Below, one piece after another: positions 1 to 8,278 of a stretch of 64,000 bases of DNA. Source of the DNA: Lachnospiraceae bacterium. Lineage in GTDB: Bacteria > Bacillota > Clostridia > Lachnospirales > Lachnospiraceae. Within the stretch, counting starts at the first letter, position 1; each line of letters begins with the position of its first letter. The stretch is from assembly GCA_022510725.1 (NCBI GenBank), contig JAFLSW010000002.1:104467-168466 (forward strand), written 5' to 3'. The translations under genes were made by a program, and so were the position numbers. The notes under the pieces are model-generated. The model had not been told where the DNA came from and searched no databases. It saw nothing but the letters and a program-made list of their open reading frames with translations.

Positions 1-2
1 CC

Positions 3-41
3 GGCTCCATCGATGTATCCGGAATCAGTACCGGTTTATAA
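3..41 (+). CDS. 3' end of an upstream CDS (…GSIDVSGISTGL*), truncated by window start
   Basis: Open frame 3 running from the window edge to TAA, followed by an intrinsic terminator. Confidence 0.45.
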   Translation, partial: GSIDVSGISTGL

Positions 42-66
42 GTTTATCGAGATCAGGAAAATAAGG

Positions 67-105
67 GAGCGTTGTAAAATTGCTGTTTTACAATGCTCTT
101 TTTAT
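67..105 (+). terminator. Intrinsic terminator
   Basis: GAGCGTTGTAAAA-ttgctg-TTTTACAATGCTC followed by TTTTT. Confidence 0.85.
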
Positions 106-135
106 GTATGACCGTCATAAAGGAGGAATAAAGCC

Positions 136-1251
136 GTGAGTAATCGATTAGCGGTAAATAAAGATAAAAAGTTTTGTTACGATATTGTATTGGAACAGGA
201 TTTTTCCAAGCTGCCGGAGGAGTTAAACCGGCTGGATTGGGATTTAAAAGAGAAAAAAGCCTGCATTGTCACAGACGATAATGTAGAAAAGCTATATGGG
301 AAAGAACTGGCGAATCTTTTATCGCCCTTATTTGATAAAGTGGAATTGTTTTCTTTTCCGGCGGGAGAAGAGCATAAAAATCTGGAAACCGTTCAAAATT
401 TATATACGGTGCTCATTGAGAAGCAATTTAACAGAAAGGATATTTTGATCGCTTTGGGAGGCGGTGTGGTAGGCGACCTAACGGGATATTGTGCCGCAAC
501 CTATCTGCGGGGCATTGATTTTATTCAGGTGCCAACCACTTTGTTGGCCCAGGTGGACAGCAGCATCGGCGGGAAAACCGGTGTTGATTTTTCTCAGTAC
601 AAAAATATGATAGGTGCCTTTCATATGCCCAAGCTTGTATATATGAACCTTTCTACCTTACAGGAGCTGCCTAAGCGGCAATACTTTGCAGGCATGGGCG
701 AGGTCATGAAATCTGCGCTGATAAAGGACGGTTCCTTTTATGAATGGATCTTAGATAAAATGTATGAGATCTGTGAGTTGGAACCGAAAACCGTAGAGGA
801 AATGGTACTTACCACCTGTACCATCAAAAAGAATATTGTTGAAAAAGATCCTTATGAAAAAGGCGATCGGGCTCTGTTAAATTTGGGGCATACTTTGGGG
901 CATGCTATTGAGAAATATAAAAATTTTGAATTGCTTCATGGAGAATGTATTGCTCTCGGTACGGTTTGTGCCGCTTTCATTTCCTGGAAGAGAGAACTTC
1001 TATCTGATGATGAATATTATGAAATCAGGGATATGTTTGTCCCTTTTTACCTGCCTATAACCATAGAGGATATTGAGCCGGAGAAGATCGTGGAATTGAC
1101 CCATTCGGACAAAAAAATGGAGAAAAGCGGTATCAAATTTATCTTGTTAAAAAAAGTTGGCAAGGCTGTGATCGATAAGACTGTAACTGATGAAGAAATG
1201 TTGGCTGCACTGGGTGAGATCCATTTTACGGATGAGGATAAAAAAGCGTAG
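136..1251 (+). CDS. aroB: 3-dehydroquinate synthase
   Basis: GGGVVGDLTGYCAATYLRGIDFIQVPTTLLAQVDSSIGGKTGVD; GTG start after AGGAGGA. Confidence 0.96.
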   Translation: MSNRLAVNKDKKFCYDIVLEQDFSKLPEELNRLDWDLKEKKACIVTDDNVEKLYGKELANLLSPLFDKVELFSFPAGEEHKNLETVQNLYTVLIEKQFNRKDILIALGGGVVGDLTGYCAATYLRGIDFIQVPTTLLAQVDSSIGGKTGVDFSQYKNMIGAFHMPKLVYMNLSTLQELPKRQYFAGMGEVMKSALIKDGSFYEWILDKMYEICELEPKTVEEMVLTTCTIKKNIVEKDPYEKGDRALLNLGHTLGHAIEKYKNFELLHGECIALGTVCAAFISWKRELLSDDEYYEIRDMFVPFYLPITIEDIEPEKIVELTHSDKKMEKSGIKFILLKKVGKAVIDKTVTDEEMLAALGEIHFTDEDKKA

Positions 1252-1282
1252 AGGATAAGAGCCTTATCACAAAGGAGTTTTT

Positions 1283-1801
1283 ATGAAAACCAATAAGACA
1301 TTCAGAATCCTTATGAATATCGTTGTGATCATCCTGTTGACGGCAGTAGATCAGTATTTAAAATATCTGGCCATTCTGCGCTTAAAGGATCAGGCACCTT
1401 ATGTGCTGATTGACGGTATATTGGAGCTGCACTATCTGGAAAATAGAGGTGCTGCTTTTGGTATGTTGGAAAACAAAAGGACTTTGTTTGTCTTTATGTC
1501 TGTTGTTATGCTGACTGTTATATTTTATGTGCTGTATAAGCTGCCCGGGCAGAAAAAATACAGGATATGGCAGGTCTTTTTGTGCCTGATCTGTGCAGGG
1601 GCGGCAGGCAATATGATCGACCGCATCAGATATGACTATGTGGTAGACTATATTTACTTTAAGATCATTGATTTTCCGGTGTTTAATCTGGCGGATATCC
1701 TCATAACCATTGGAACAGTATTGTTTTTTATTGTGGTGCTGTTTTTTGTAAAGGAAGAGGAACTGCAGTTTTTGCGTCTTAACATCCGAAAGGAAAAGTA
1801 A
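1283..1801 (+). CDS. lspA: Signal peptidase II (prolipoprotein signal peptidase)
   Basis: NRGAAFG and N-x-x-DR / NLAD motifs, 4 TM segments. Confidence 0.95.
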   Translation: MKTNKTFRILMNIVVIILLTAVDQYLKYLAILRLKDQAPYVLIDGILELHYLENRGAAFGMLENKRTLFVFMSVVMLTVIFYVLYKLPGQKKYRIWQVFLCLICAGAAGNMIDRIRYDYVVDYIYFKIIDFPVFNLADILITIGTVLFFIVVLFFVKEEELQFLRLNIRKEK

Positions 1802-1802
1802 C

Positions 1803-2738
1803 ATGGCATATGAAGAACTGGACGGGAAAGAAAGAGAAGTGGTGTTTGAGGCCTCTGAGGGAGACTGGGATGAGCGCATTGATAAGGTCATTGCCGCCGC
1901 TTTTACAGATCTCTCCCGTTCTTATTTGCAAAAGATCATCAAAGAGGAACAGGTTTTTGTTCATGAAAAAAGCGTGAAGGCTAACTACCGGGTAAAAGAA
2001 GGGGATGTGATCAGATGTAGGATCCCTGCCTGTGTGGAACCGGAGATTCCGGCAGAAGATATTCTCCTTGATATTGTGTATGAAGATGAAGAAATTCTTG
2101 TGGTAAATAAGCCAAAGGATATGGTAGTCCATCCGGCTCCCGGTCATTACAGCGGTACCCTTGTAAACGGTTTGTTACATCACTGCAAAGGGAATCTGTC
2201 CGGCATAAACGGCGTTTTCAGGCCGGGTATCGTTCATAGGATCGATAAGGATACCACAGGACTGCTTTTAGTCTGTAAAACAGAAACGGCACATCGGTTT
2301 TTGGCAGAGCAGTTAAAAGAACATACGGTGCAGAGGGCATACAGGGCCATTGTATACGGAAATTTTGATGCAGAAGAGGGAAGCATAGACGCTCCCATTG
2401 GCAGGGATAAAAAAGACCGTAAAAAGATGGCAGTCTGTTATCAAAACGGAAAGCCGGCTGTAACCCATTACCGTGTTTTACAACAGTTTGATGGCTATGC
2501 TCATATTGAATGTCGTTTAGAGACCGGCAGAACCCATCAGATCCGCGTTCATATGACATCTATCGGACATCCTTTATTGGGAGATGAGGTTTATGGAAAG
2601 AGACAAAGCAAATTTAAACTGGAGGGCCAGTGTCTCCATGCTATGACCTTGGGATTTGTTCATCCGGTTACAAAGGAATATATGGAATTTTCGGCTCCGC
2701 TGCCGGATTATTTTGAACATTTGCTTACAATTTTATAA
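1803..2738 (+). CDS. rluD: RluA-family 23S rRNA pseudouridine synthase (RluD-like)
   Basis: HRIDKDTTGLLLVCKT and GRTHQIRVHM motifs, N-terminal S4 domain. Confidence 0.92.
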   Translation: MAYEELDGKEREVVFEASEGDWDERIDKVIAAAFTDLSRSYLQKIIKEEQVFVHEKSVKANYRVKEGDVIRCRIPACVEPEIPAEDILLDIVYEDEEILVVNKPKDMVVHPAPGHYSGTLVNGLLHHCKGNLSGINGVFRPGIVHRIDKDTTGLLLVCKTETAHRFLAEQLKEHTVQRAYRAIVYGNFDAEEGSIDAPIGRDKKDRKKMAVCYQNGKPAVTHYRVLQQFDGYAHIECRLETGRTHQIRVHMTSIGHPLLGDEVYGKRQSKFKLEGQCLHAMTLGFVHPVTKEYMEFSAPLPDYFEHLLTIL

Positions 2739-2819
2739 GGTGATCAAAATACAGGGGACGGCAGCAAGATGCTTGTCCCCAAAATCATGGCAAAACAGGC
2801 ATAAATCGTCAATTTTTTC

Positions 2820-2848
2820 TTGTAATTCATTATGTAGTATGCTACAAT
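2820..2848 (+). promoter_or_regulatory. Putative sigma-A promoter
   Basis: TTGTAA-N17-TACAAT upstream of the 2929 ORF. Confidence 0.6.
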
Positions 2849-2928
2849 TATCCTAGTTTGTGATTACGGAATTTTATTGATTTTTAAGAATTGCAATTAA
2901 AATTTTATAGGATTGACGAAGGGGCTTT

Positions 2929-3525
2929 TTGATGAAAACTGCAGAATATCTGGATAGACTCCTTCTTTGCTATGGGGATACATTCGATATCTACATGCCA
3001 TATCAAATACATGGAAAGGAGTATCCGGCATACGGATATTTTTTTTCGTCCGAAGAAAGATATGTTTTGGTCAGGGAAGCCAATATGTGGACAGCAAACA
3101 GGCATGAACACATCCTGTTTATGGAAGTAGACAAGATAGAAGAAGAGACCATAAAGGAAGCGGCAGATATCATAGAAACTTATCTGGAACCGGAGCTTGT
3201 AAGAGCCGGCAGGAAATATCCGGACAAGGATCACATGTACAGCTATCTGACTGTGGCCATCTTGTCAGAAAAGGCCATAGACCGGGATGTGGTTAAAAAA
3301 ATTAGCCGGTATCAGTTTGAACGGGGATATCTGTTTAATTTCCGGGGGTTTTCTCAGGGCAATCTGATCTGTGCTTCCATGGAGGATGAGAAAATCGTCT
3401 CCAACTATCAGGGAAAGCGCATGAAAAAGATGTATCAGGGCATATTTGCCGATGTTCATGAGGGCAAAAAGACTTTCAGCCAGGCTTGTAAAGAAGAAGG
3501 CATTGAGCCCTTTAAACAGCAATAA
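2929..3525 (+). CDS. Hypothetical protein (no family recognised)
   Basis: 198 aa ORF with own promoter-like sequence. Confidence 0.75.
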   Translation: MMKTAEYLDRLLLCYGDTFDIYMPYQIHGKEYPAYGYFFSSEERYVLVREANMWTANRHEHILFMEVDKIEEETIKEAADIIETYLEPELVRAGRKYPDKDHMYSYLTVAILSEKAIDRDVVKKISRYQFERGYLFNFRGFSQGNLICASMEDEKIVSNYQGKRMKKMYQGIFADVHEGKKTFSQACKEEGIEPFKQQ

Positions 3526-3605
3526 AATATGATATGAGGCAGCTTGCTGCTTTATATAAAAATCTCACATATTTTTTTTAAAAATTTTAATTAGGAGGGA
3601 TTCGT

Positions 3606-5324
3606 GTGAGTGCAGTTGTATTAATCATTCTTGCCATTGTGATCTTTATCGTTGCATATCTTACATACGGTAGATACTTGGCAAAATCCTGGGGCATTGA
3701 CCCTAAAAGACCGACTCCTGCTCATACCATGGAAGATGGCGTGGATTATGTACCTGCTAAGACCCCTGTCTTAATGGGACATCATTTTTCATCCATTGCC
3801 GGTGCAGGTCCTGTTAACGGACCGATCCAGGCAGCATTCTTTGGATGGGTACCCTGTTTCTTATGGATTGTGATCGGAGGTATTTTCTTCGGTGCAGTAC
3901 AGGATTTCGGTTCCTTATTCATTTCCATTCGTCATGAAGGAAAATCCTTAGGCGAGGTTATTGAAGCTACTATCGGACGGAAAGCCAGAGTGCTGTTTAC
4001 AGTTTTTGCATGGCTGGTACTTTTGCTGGTTATCGCAGCTTTTGCTGATATCGTAGCAAATTCCTTTATCGGAGCAAGCTATGGCGGAAGCACTTCCAAC
4101 GGTTCTGTTGCTACAGCATCACTGTTGTTCATTCCTTTGGCAATCTGCTTTGGTTTTGTAGTATACAGAAAGAATGCGCCTATCGTTGTATCATCTATCG
4201 TAGGTGTGATCTTACTTGCTGCATGCGTAGGTTTAGGCCTTGCATTTCCTTTGAATGTTCCGAAGGGTGTATGGATCGGATTTGTATTTGTGTACATCAT
4301 CATTGCATCCGTAACACCTGTATGGATCTTATTGCAGCCCAGAGATTATTTAAGCTCCTTCTTGCTTTACTTTATGATGATCGCAGCGATCATCGGTATC
4401 ATCGGAGCAACTATTTTCGATCCTGCGTCAACACAGTTTAGCACTCCTGCATTTACAGGATTTAGTGTAGGCGGTTCTTTCCTGTTCCCGACGCTGTTCA
4501 TTACCATTGCCTGTGGCGCGGTTTCCGGTTTCCATTCTTTGATCGCATCCGGTACCACATCCAAACAGCTGGATAATGAAAAAGATGCATTGTTAGTAGG
4601 TTACGGTTCCATGCTGATCGAGTGTGTGCTTGCAGTGATCTCCCTGATCGCTATCGGTACTTTATCCGTTGACGGTACACAGGCTTCCGTACAGGCAGCA
4701 CTGGGATTAGAGGCAATTTCTCCTACCATCATCTTTGGTACGGCAATTTCTAATTTCTTCGCAGTGATCGGTCTGCCTGCAGGTGCAGTAGAAGCTACCA
4801 AGACCATTATCATGCTGGCAGTTTCCTGCTTCTGCTTAACTTCTTTGGATACCGGTACCCGTCTTGGAAGATTTATGTTCCAGGAGCTGTTTGCTACCAG
4901 CAAATCCGGTGAGAAGAACATTCTTTCCAATATGTATGTGGCAACCATTATCACAGCAATCTGCGGATTTGTTCTCTGCCTGGCAGGATATACAAAAGTA
5001 TGGCCTCTGTTCGGTGCAGCAAATCAGTTAGTTGCAGTACCTGCATTCTTAGCAATTGCAACTTACTTAAAGAAGGTTGGAAGAAACAACAAAATGTTGT
5101 ATTTCCCTATCATCTTTATGGCTTGTGCTACCATAACATCTTTGATTCTTACCTTTAAGAACAATCTGATGAGCATTATCAATCAGACAGCTGAAGGTAC
5201 AGCATTGTTTACCTGTGTACTGCAGGACATCATCATCGTTCCTTTGGTAATACTTGCTATCATCCTGATCGTTGACGGCGGAAAAGTATTGATCAAAAAA
5301 GAGGAAGCAGCACAGGCTGAATAA
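3606..5324 (+). CDS. cstA: Carbon starvation protein CstA family transporter
   Basis: HFSSIAGAGPVNGPIQAAFFGWVP motif, multi-TM; GTG start after AGGAGGGA. Confidence 0.93.
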   Translation: MSAVVLIILAIVIFIVAYLTYGRYLAKSWGIDPKRPTPAHTMEDGVDYVPAKTPVLMGHHFSSIAGAGPVNGPIQAAFFGWVPCFLWIVIGGIFFGAVQDFGSLFISIRHEGKSLGEVIEATIGRKARVLFTVFAWLVLLLVIAAFADIVANSFIGASYGGSTSNGSVATASLLFIPLAICFGFVVYRKNAPIVVSSIVGVILLAACVGLGLAFPLNVPKGVWIGFVFVYIIIASVTPVWILLQPRDYLSSFLLYFMMIAAIIGIIGATIFDPASTQFSTPAFTGFSVGGSFLFPTLFITIACGAVSGFHSLIASGTTSKQLDNEKDALLVGYGSMLIECVLAVISLIAIGTLSVDGTQASVQAALGLEAISPTIIFGTAISNFFAVIGLPAGAVEATKTIIMLAVSCFCLTSLDTGTRLGRFMFQELFATSKSGEKNILSNMYVATIITAICGFVLCLAGYTKVWPLFGAANQLVAVPAFLAIATYLKKVGRNNKMLYFPIIFMACATITSLILTFKNNLMSIINQTAEGTALFTCVLQDIIIVPLVILAIILIVDGGKVLIKKEEAAQAE

Positions 5325-5364
5325 TATATTAGGTTCTAAGTCGAGTTAGAATAATATATAGGAG

Positions 5365-5413
5365 AGCAGTCTATTTCTTGTATGCAAATGCAGCGGGAAA
5401 TAGGCTGCTTTTC
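5365..5413 (+). terminator. Intrinsic terminator after cstA
   Basis: AGCAG-CTATTTC … GAAATAG-CTGCTTTT. Confidence 0.75.
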
Positions 5414-5483
5414 GTTTGTGCAGAGGGCATGTCATGTCTGGTTGGCTAAATGAGTGAAAATTTGTGTAAAATGCATATATTTG

Positions 5484-5512
5484 TTGCAAATTTTAAGAAA
5501 ATTTAATATAAT
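5484..5512 (+). promoter_or_regulatory. Putative sigma-A promoter
   Basis: TTGCAA-N17-TATAAT. Confidence 0.7.
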
Positions 5513-5555
5513 TTATACATAATTGGTAATATACCATCGGAATGGGGGAATCAAT

Positions 5556-6179
5556 ATGAATACAATCATTACAATCGGAAGACAATTTGGTTCCGGCGGA
5601 AGAGAGATCGGAGAAACCCTTGCCAAAGAGCTTGGCATTCCTTTCTATGACAGGGAGTTGCTGACAAGAGCAGCAAAGGAAAGCGGCTTTTGTGAGGAGA
5701 TGATCAAAGTACATGACGAGCGTCCTACCAACAGCTTTTTATACAATCTGGTCATGGATACTTATTCCTTTGGTTATAACTCAGCAGCCATGGTGGATAT
5801 GCCTATGAGTCAGAAGGTATTCCTGGCACAATTTGATGCCATTCGCAAGATTGCCGATGAGGGTCCCTGCGTTATTGTAGGCCGATGTGCGGATTACGCC
5901 CTTGCAGAATATGACAACTGCCTGAATATCTTTATTCATGGCAATGAGAAATGCAAGATTGAGCGTATTATGAAAAAATATGAGCTGCCTTTACAAAAAG
6001 CAAAGGATATGATCATCAAAAAGGATAAACAGCGTCAGAGCTACTATAATTATTATTCTTCCAAGAAGTGGGGCAGGGCCGATTCCTATGATCTTTCCAT
6101 TAACAGCTCCGTTTTGGGCGTGGAAGGCTCTGTGAAGCTGATCAAGCAGTTTATCATGGACTTTGAGGAGAAGAAATAG
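5556..6179 (+). CDS. Cytidylate kinase-like family protein
   Basis: TIGRQFGSGGREIGETLAKELGIPFYDREL; start moved to the ATG preceded by a G-rich SD. Confidence 0.88.
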   Translation: MNTIITIGRQFGSGGREIGETLAKELGIPFYDRELLTRAAKESGFCEEMIKVHDERPTNSFLYNLVMDTYSFGYNSAAMVDMPMSQKVFLAQFDAIRKIADEGPCVIVGRCADYALAEYDNCLNIFIHGNEKCKIERIMKKYELPLQKAKDMIIKKDKQRQSYYNYYSSKKWGRADSYDLSINSSVLGVEGSVKLIKQFIMDFEEKK

Positions 6180-6189
6180 AAATAGAGAG

Positions 6190-6216
6190 GAAGCGATGCT
6201 TAGTCAGCATCGCTTC
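6190..6216. terminator. Bidirectional hairpin between convergent genes
   Basis: GAAGCGATGC-ttagtca-GCATCGCTTCTT; overlaps the 3' end of the 6200-7273 CDS. Confidence 0.7.
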
Positions 6217-7273
6217 TTAATTTTACCACATTGGCAGCCATACGGCGGCGGGAATCAGCCTGGGCCGCATAGTGCTTGCGGGTGGTGTTGACATCCTTAT
6301 GACCCAGCACATCTGCAACCAGGTAAATATCCCCGGTTTCCTGGTACAGGGTAGTACCGTAGGTGCTCCGCAGCTTATGGGGGGTGATCTTCTTTAAGCT
6401 GGTAACCTTGCCGGCATATTTTTTTACCAGATTTTCTACGCTGCGGACAGTAATCCGTCGGTTTTGCATGGACAAAAACAGCGCGTCATCATGGCCGGTT
6501 TCCGGAATGATTTCCTGCCGCTGTACCAAATAATCCCGCAGGGCTTTTTCTACTTCATCGCCAAAATACACAACGGCTTCAGCACCGCCTTTTCTGCGGA
6601 TCTTAATACCATTGTTGTTAAAATCCACATCCTTGATATCTAAACCCACACATTCCGAAACACGGATACCGGTGCCAAGGAGCAGGGTCAGAAGAGCCAG
6701 ATCCCGGACTTTTGTTTTGGCATGATATTTTAACTCGGATTTGGTCAGATTTTCTCCGTTTTCTACGGCATCCAATAGTGCCGCCACTTCATTGGGATCC
6801 AGGCGGATGATCTCTTTTTCATGAAGCTTGGGCATTTTCATCAATGCGGCAGGGTTTTTCTCAATCAGTTCACTGGTATAGAAATAATTGTAAAAGCTGC
6901 GAAGAGAAGCCAATTTTCTGGATTTTCCCCGCTCATCATTGGTATATTCCTTGCCGTCTTTTATGTAGTAGGAGAGATATTCCATGTATTCCTCAATATC
7001 TTCCTTGGATATCTGATCTAAAATGCTTAAGGGAAACTTGGTGATCTCCGTATCTTTTAATGCGCTGTTATTTTCATGGAGGAATTCAAAAAAGATGCGC
7101 AGATCCAATGCATAGCCCAACTTGGTGCGGGCTGACATGACATTATCCATGCCCCGGAAAAAGTTGCGGCAAAAGGGCGGGAGAGTGGTAAGGACCTCCC
7201 GAAGCTTTAAGGTCTGTTCGATCTGTACCTGATCGTGATAATTTTTATCCTGATTGTTTCTGGGATTACTCAT
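6200..7273 (-). CDS. Tyrosine recombinase, XerS/XerC-D-like
   Basis: Catalytic motifs TGIRVSE, HKLR, LGHKDVNTT, RKHYAA; N-terminal FPLSILDQISKEDIEEYMEYL. Confidence 0.88.
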   Translation of the reverse strand: MSNPRNNQDKNYHDQVQIEQTLKLREVLTTLPPFCRNFFRGMDNVMSARTKLGYALDLRIFFEFLHENNSALKDTEITKFPLSILDQISKEDIEEYMEYLSYYIKDGKEYTNDERGKSRKLASLRSFYNYFYTSELIEKNPAALMKMPKLHEKEIIRLDPNEVAALLDAVENGENLTKSELKYHAKTKVRDLALLTLLLGTGIRVSECVGLDIKDVDFNNNGIKIRRKGGAEAVVYFGDEVEKALRDYLVQRQEIIPETGHDDALFLSMQNRRITVRSVENLVKKYAGKVTSLKKITPHKLRSTYGTTLYQETGDIYLVADVLGHKDVNTTRKHYAAQADSRRRMAANVVKLRSDAD

Positions 7274-7985
7274 ATAAAGACCATCCTTTCAATTGATTGG
7301 TGATCGCAGTAAACATCCGGTTTTTTACGCCGGGATTTTCACGGTTAAGCTGTTTTAAAAGTTCTTTTACATATTCCCGTTTGGTATTGCCGTCGGCAGG
7401 GCAAGGGCTTTTTACCACAGGGATTTGATATTTATTAACAAAACCGATCACATCCGCTTCCTGGGCGTAGATAAGCGGGCGGATCACGGTCAGATCCATC
7501 TTGTCAAGATAAGTGCAGGGAGAAAAGGTATGAAACCGTCCTTCAAAGATCAGGGACATCATCATGGTTTCTACCACATCATCCTTATGGTGAGCATAGG
7601 CTACCTTATTGCAGCCTAATTCCTTGATCTTTTGATTCAAGGCGCCTTTTCGCATTTTAGCGCATAAAGAGCAGGGATTGCTTTCCTGTCTGTCGTCAAA
7701 TACGATATGGGCGATATCCGTCTCCAAAATAGTATAAGGCACATCCAGATCCGCACAAAATTTTTTGATGCCTTCCAAATTCAGATTTTGAAAGCCCAGA
7801 TCTACGGTAATGGCATGGAGGGAAAAAGCTTTGGGATAAAACCGCACAAGACCTTTTAAGGCATATAAAAGGGTCAGGCTGTCTTTTCCTCCGGAAATGC
7901 CGACGGCGATCTTATCGCCTTCTTCAATCATGTCATAGTCGTCTATGGCCTTTCTGGTATAGCTGTACAGTCTCTGGGCGTCCAT
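7266..7985 (-). CDS. TtcA/TilS-like PP-loop tRNA-modifying ATPase
   Basis: GISGGKDSLTLLYAL PP-loop, CSLC and CPADGNTKR motifs. Confidence 0.88.
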   Translation of the reverse strand: MDAQRLYSYTRKAIDDYDMIEEGDKIAVGISGGKDSLTLLYALKGLVRFYPKAFSLHAITVDLGFQNLNLEGIKKFCADLDVPYTILETDIAHIVFDDRQESNPCSLCAKMRKGALNQKIKELGCNKVAYAHHKDDVVETMMMSLIFEGRFHTFSPCTYLDKMDLTVIRPLIYAQEADVIGFVNKYQIPVVKSPCPADGNTKREYVKELLKQLNRENPGVKNRMFTAITNQLKGWSLYE

Positions 7986-8070
7986 TCTCGTTACCTCTTG
8001 CTTGTTTCTCTGTGTCCATTATACACCTAAACAGAGCAAATTACCAAGAAAATGAAATGATGACAGAAAT

Positions 8071-8095
8071 TTGTAAAAAGATAAATTTTTTACAA
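8071..8095. repeat. Perfect 9-bp inverted repeat
   Basis: TTGTAAAAA-gataaat-TTTTTACAA between the divergent ttcA-like and AI-2E genes. Confidence 0.6.
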
Positions 8096-8110
8096 CATCT
8101 AAACCTACGA

Positions 8111-8246
8111 TATGGTATAATGTTCGAGAAGGGCAGAGTAAAATGACGAGGACGCATATGCCGAACTTGTTCGAGCAGATGTGTGCGAGGGCATTTTACG
8201 AGCGAAGCGATCGAGGAAAACCGAAGGTTTTTCGAGACTCTGCCTT
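8111..8246 (+). repeat. Dispersed structured element, copy A
   Basis: TATGGTATAATGTTCG…GGGCAGAGT…ACTCTGCCT, aligns over ~130 nt with the reverse complement of 37213-37345. Confidence 0.8.
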
Positions 8247-8278
8247 GATTTCTCAGAGCATATGTGGAGGTGCCGATC

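Noticed and set aside
1382-1891. 169-aa antisense ORF across lspA
   Set aside because: Lies entirely antisense to lspA and the rluD 5' end with no recognisable domain; typical shadow ORF.
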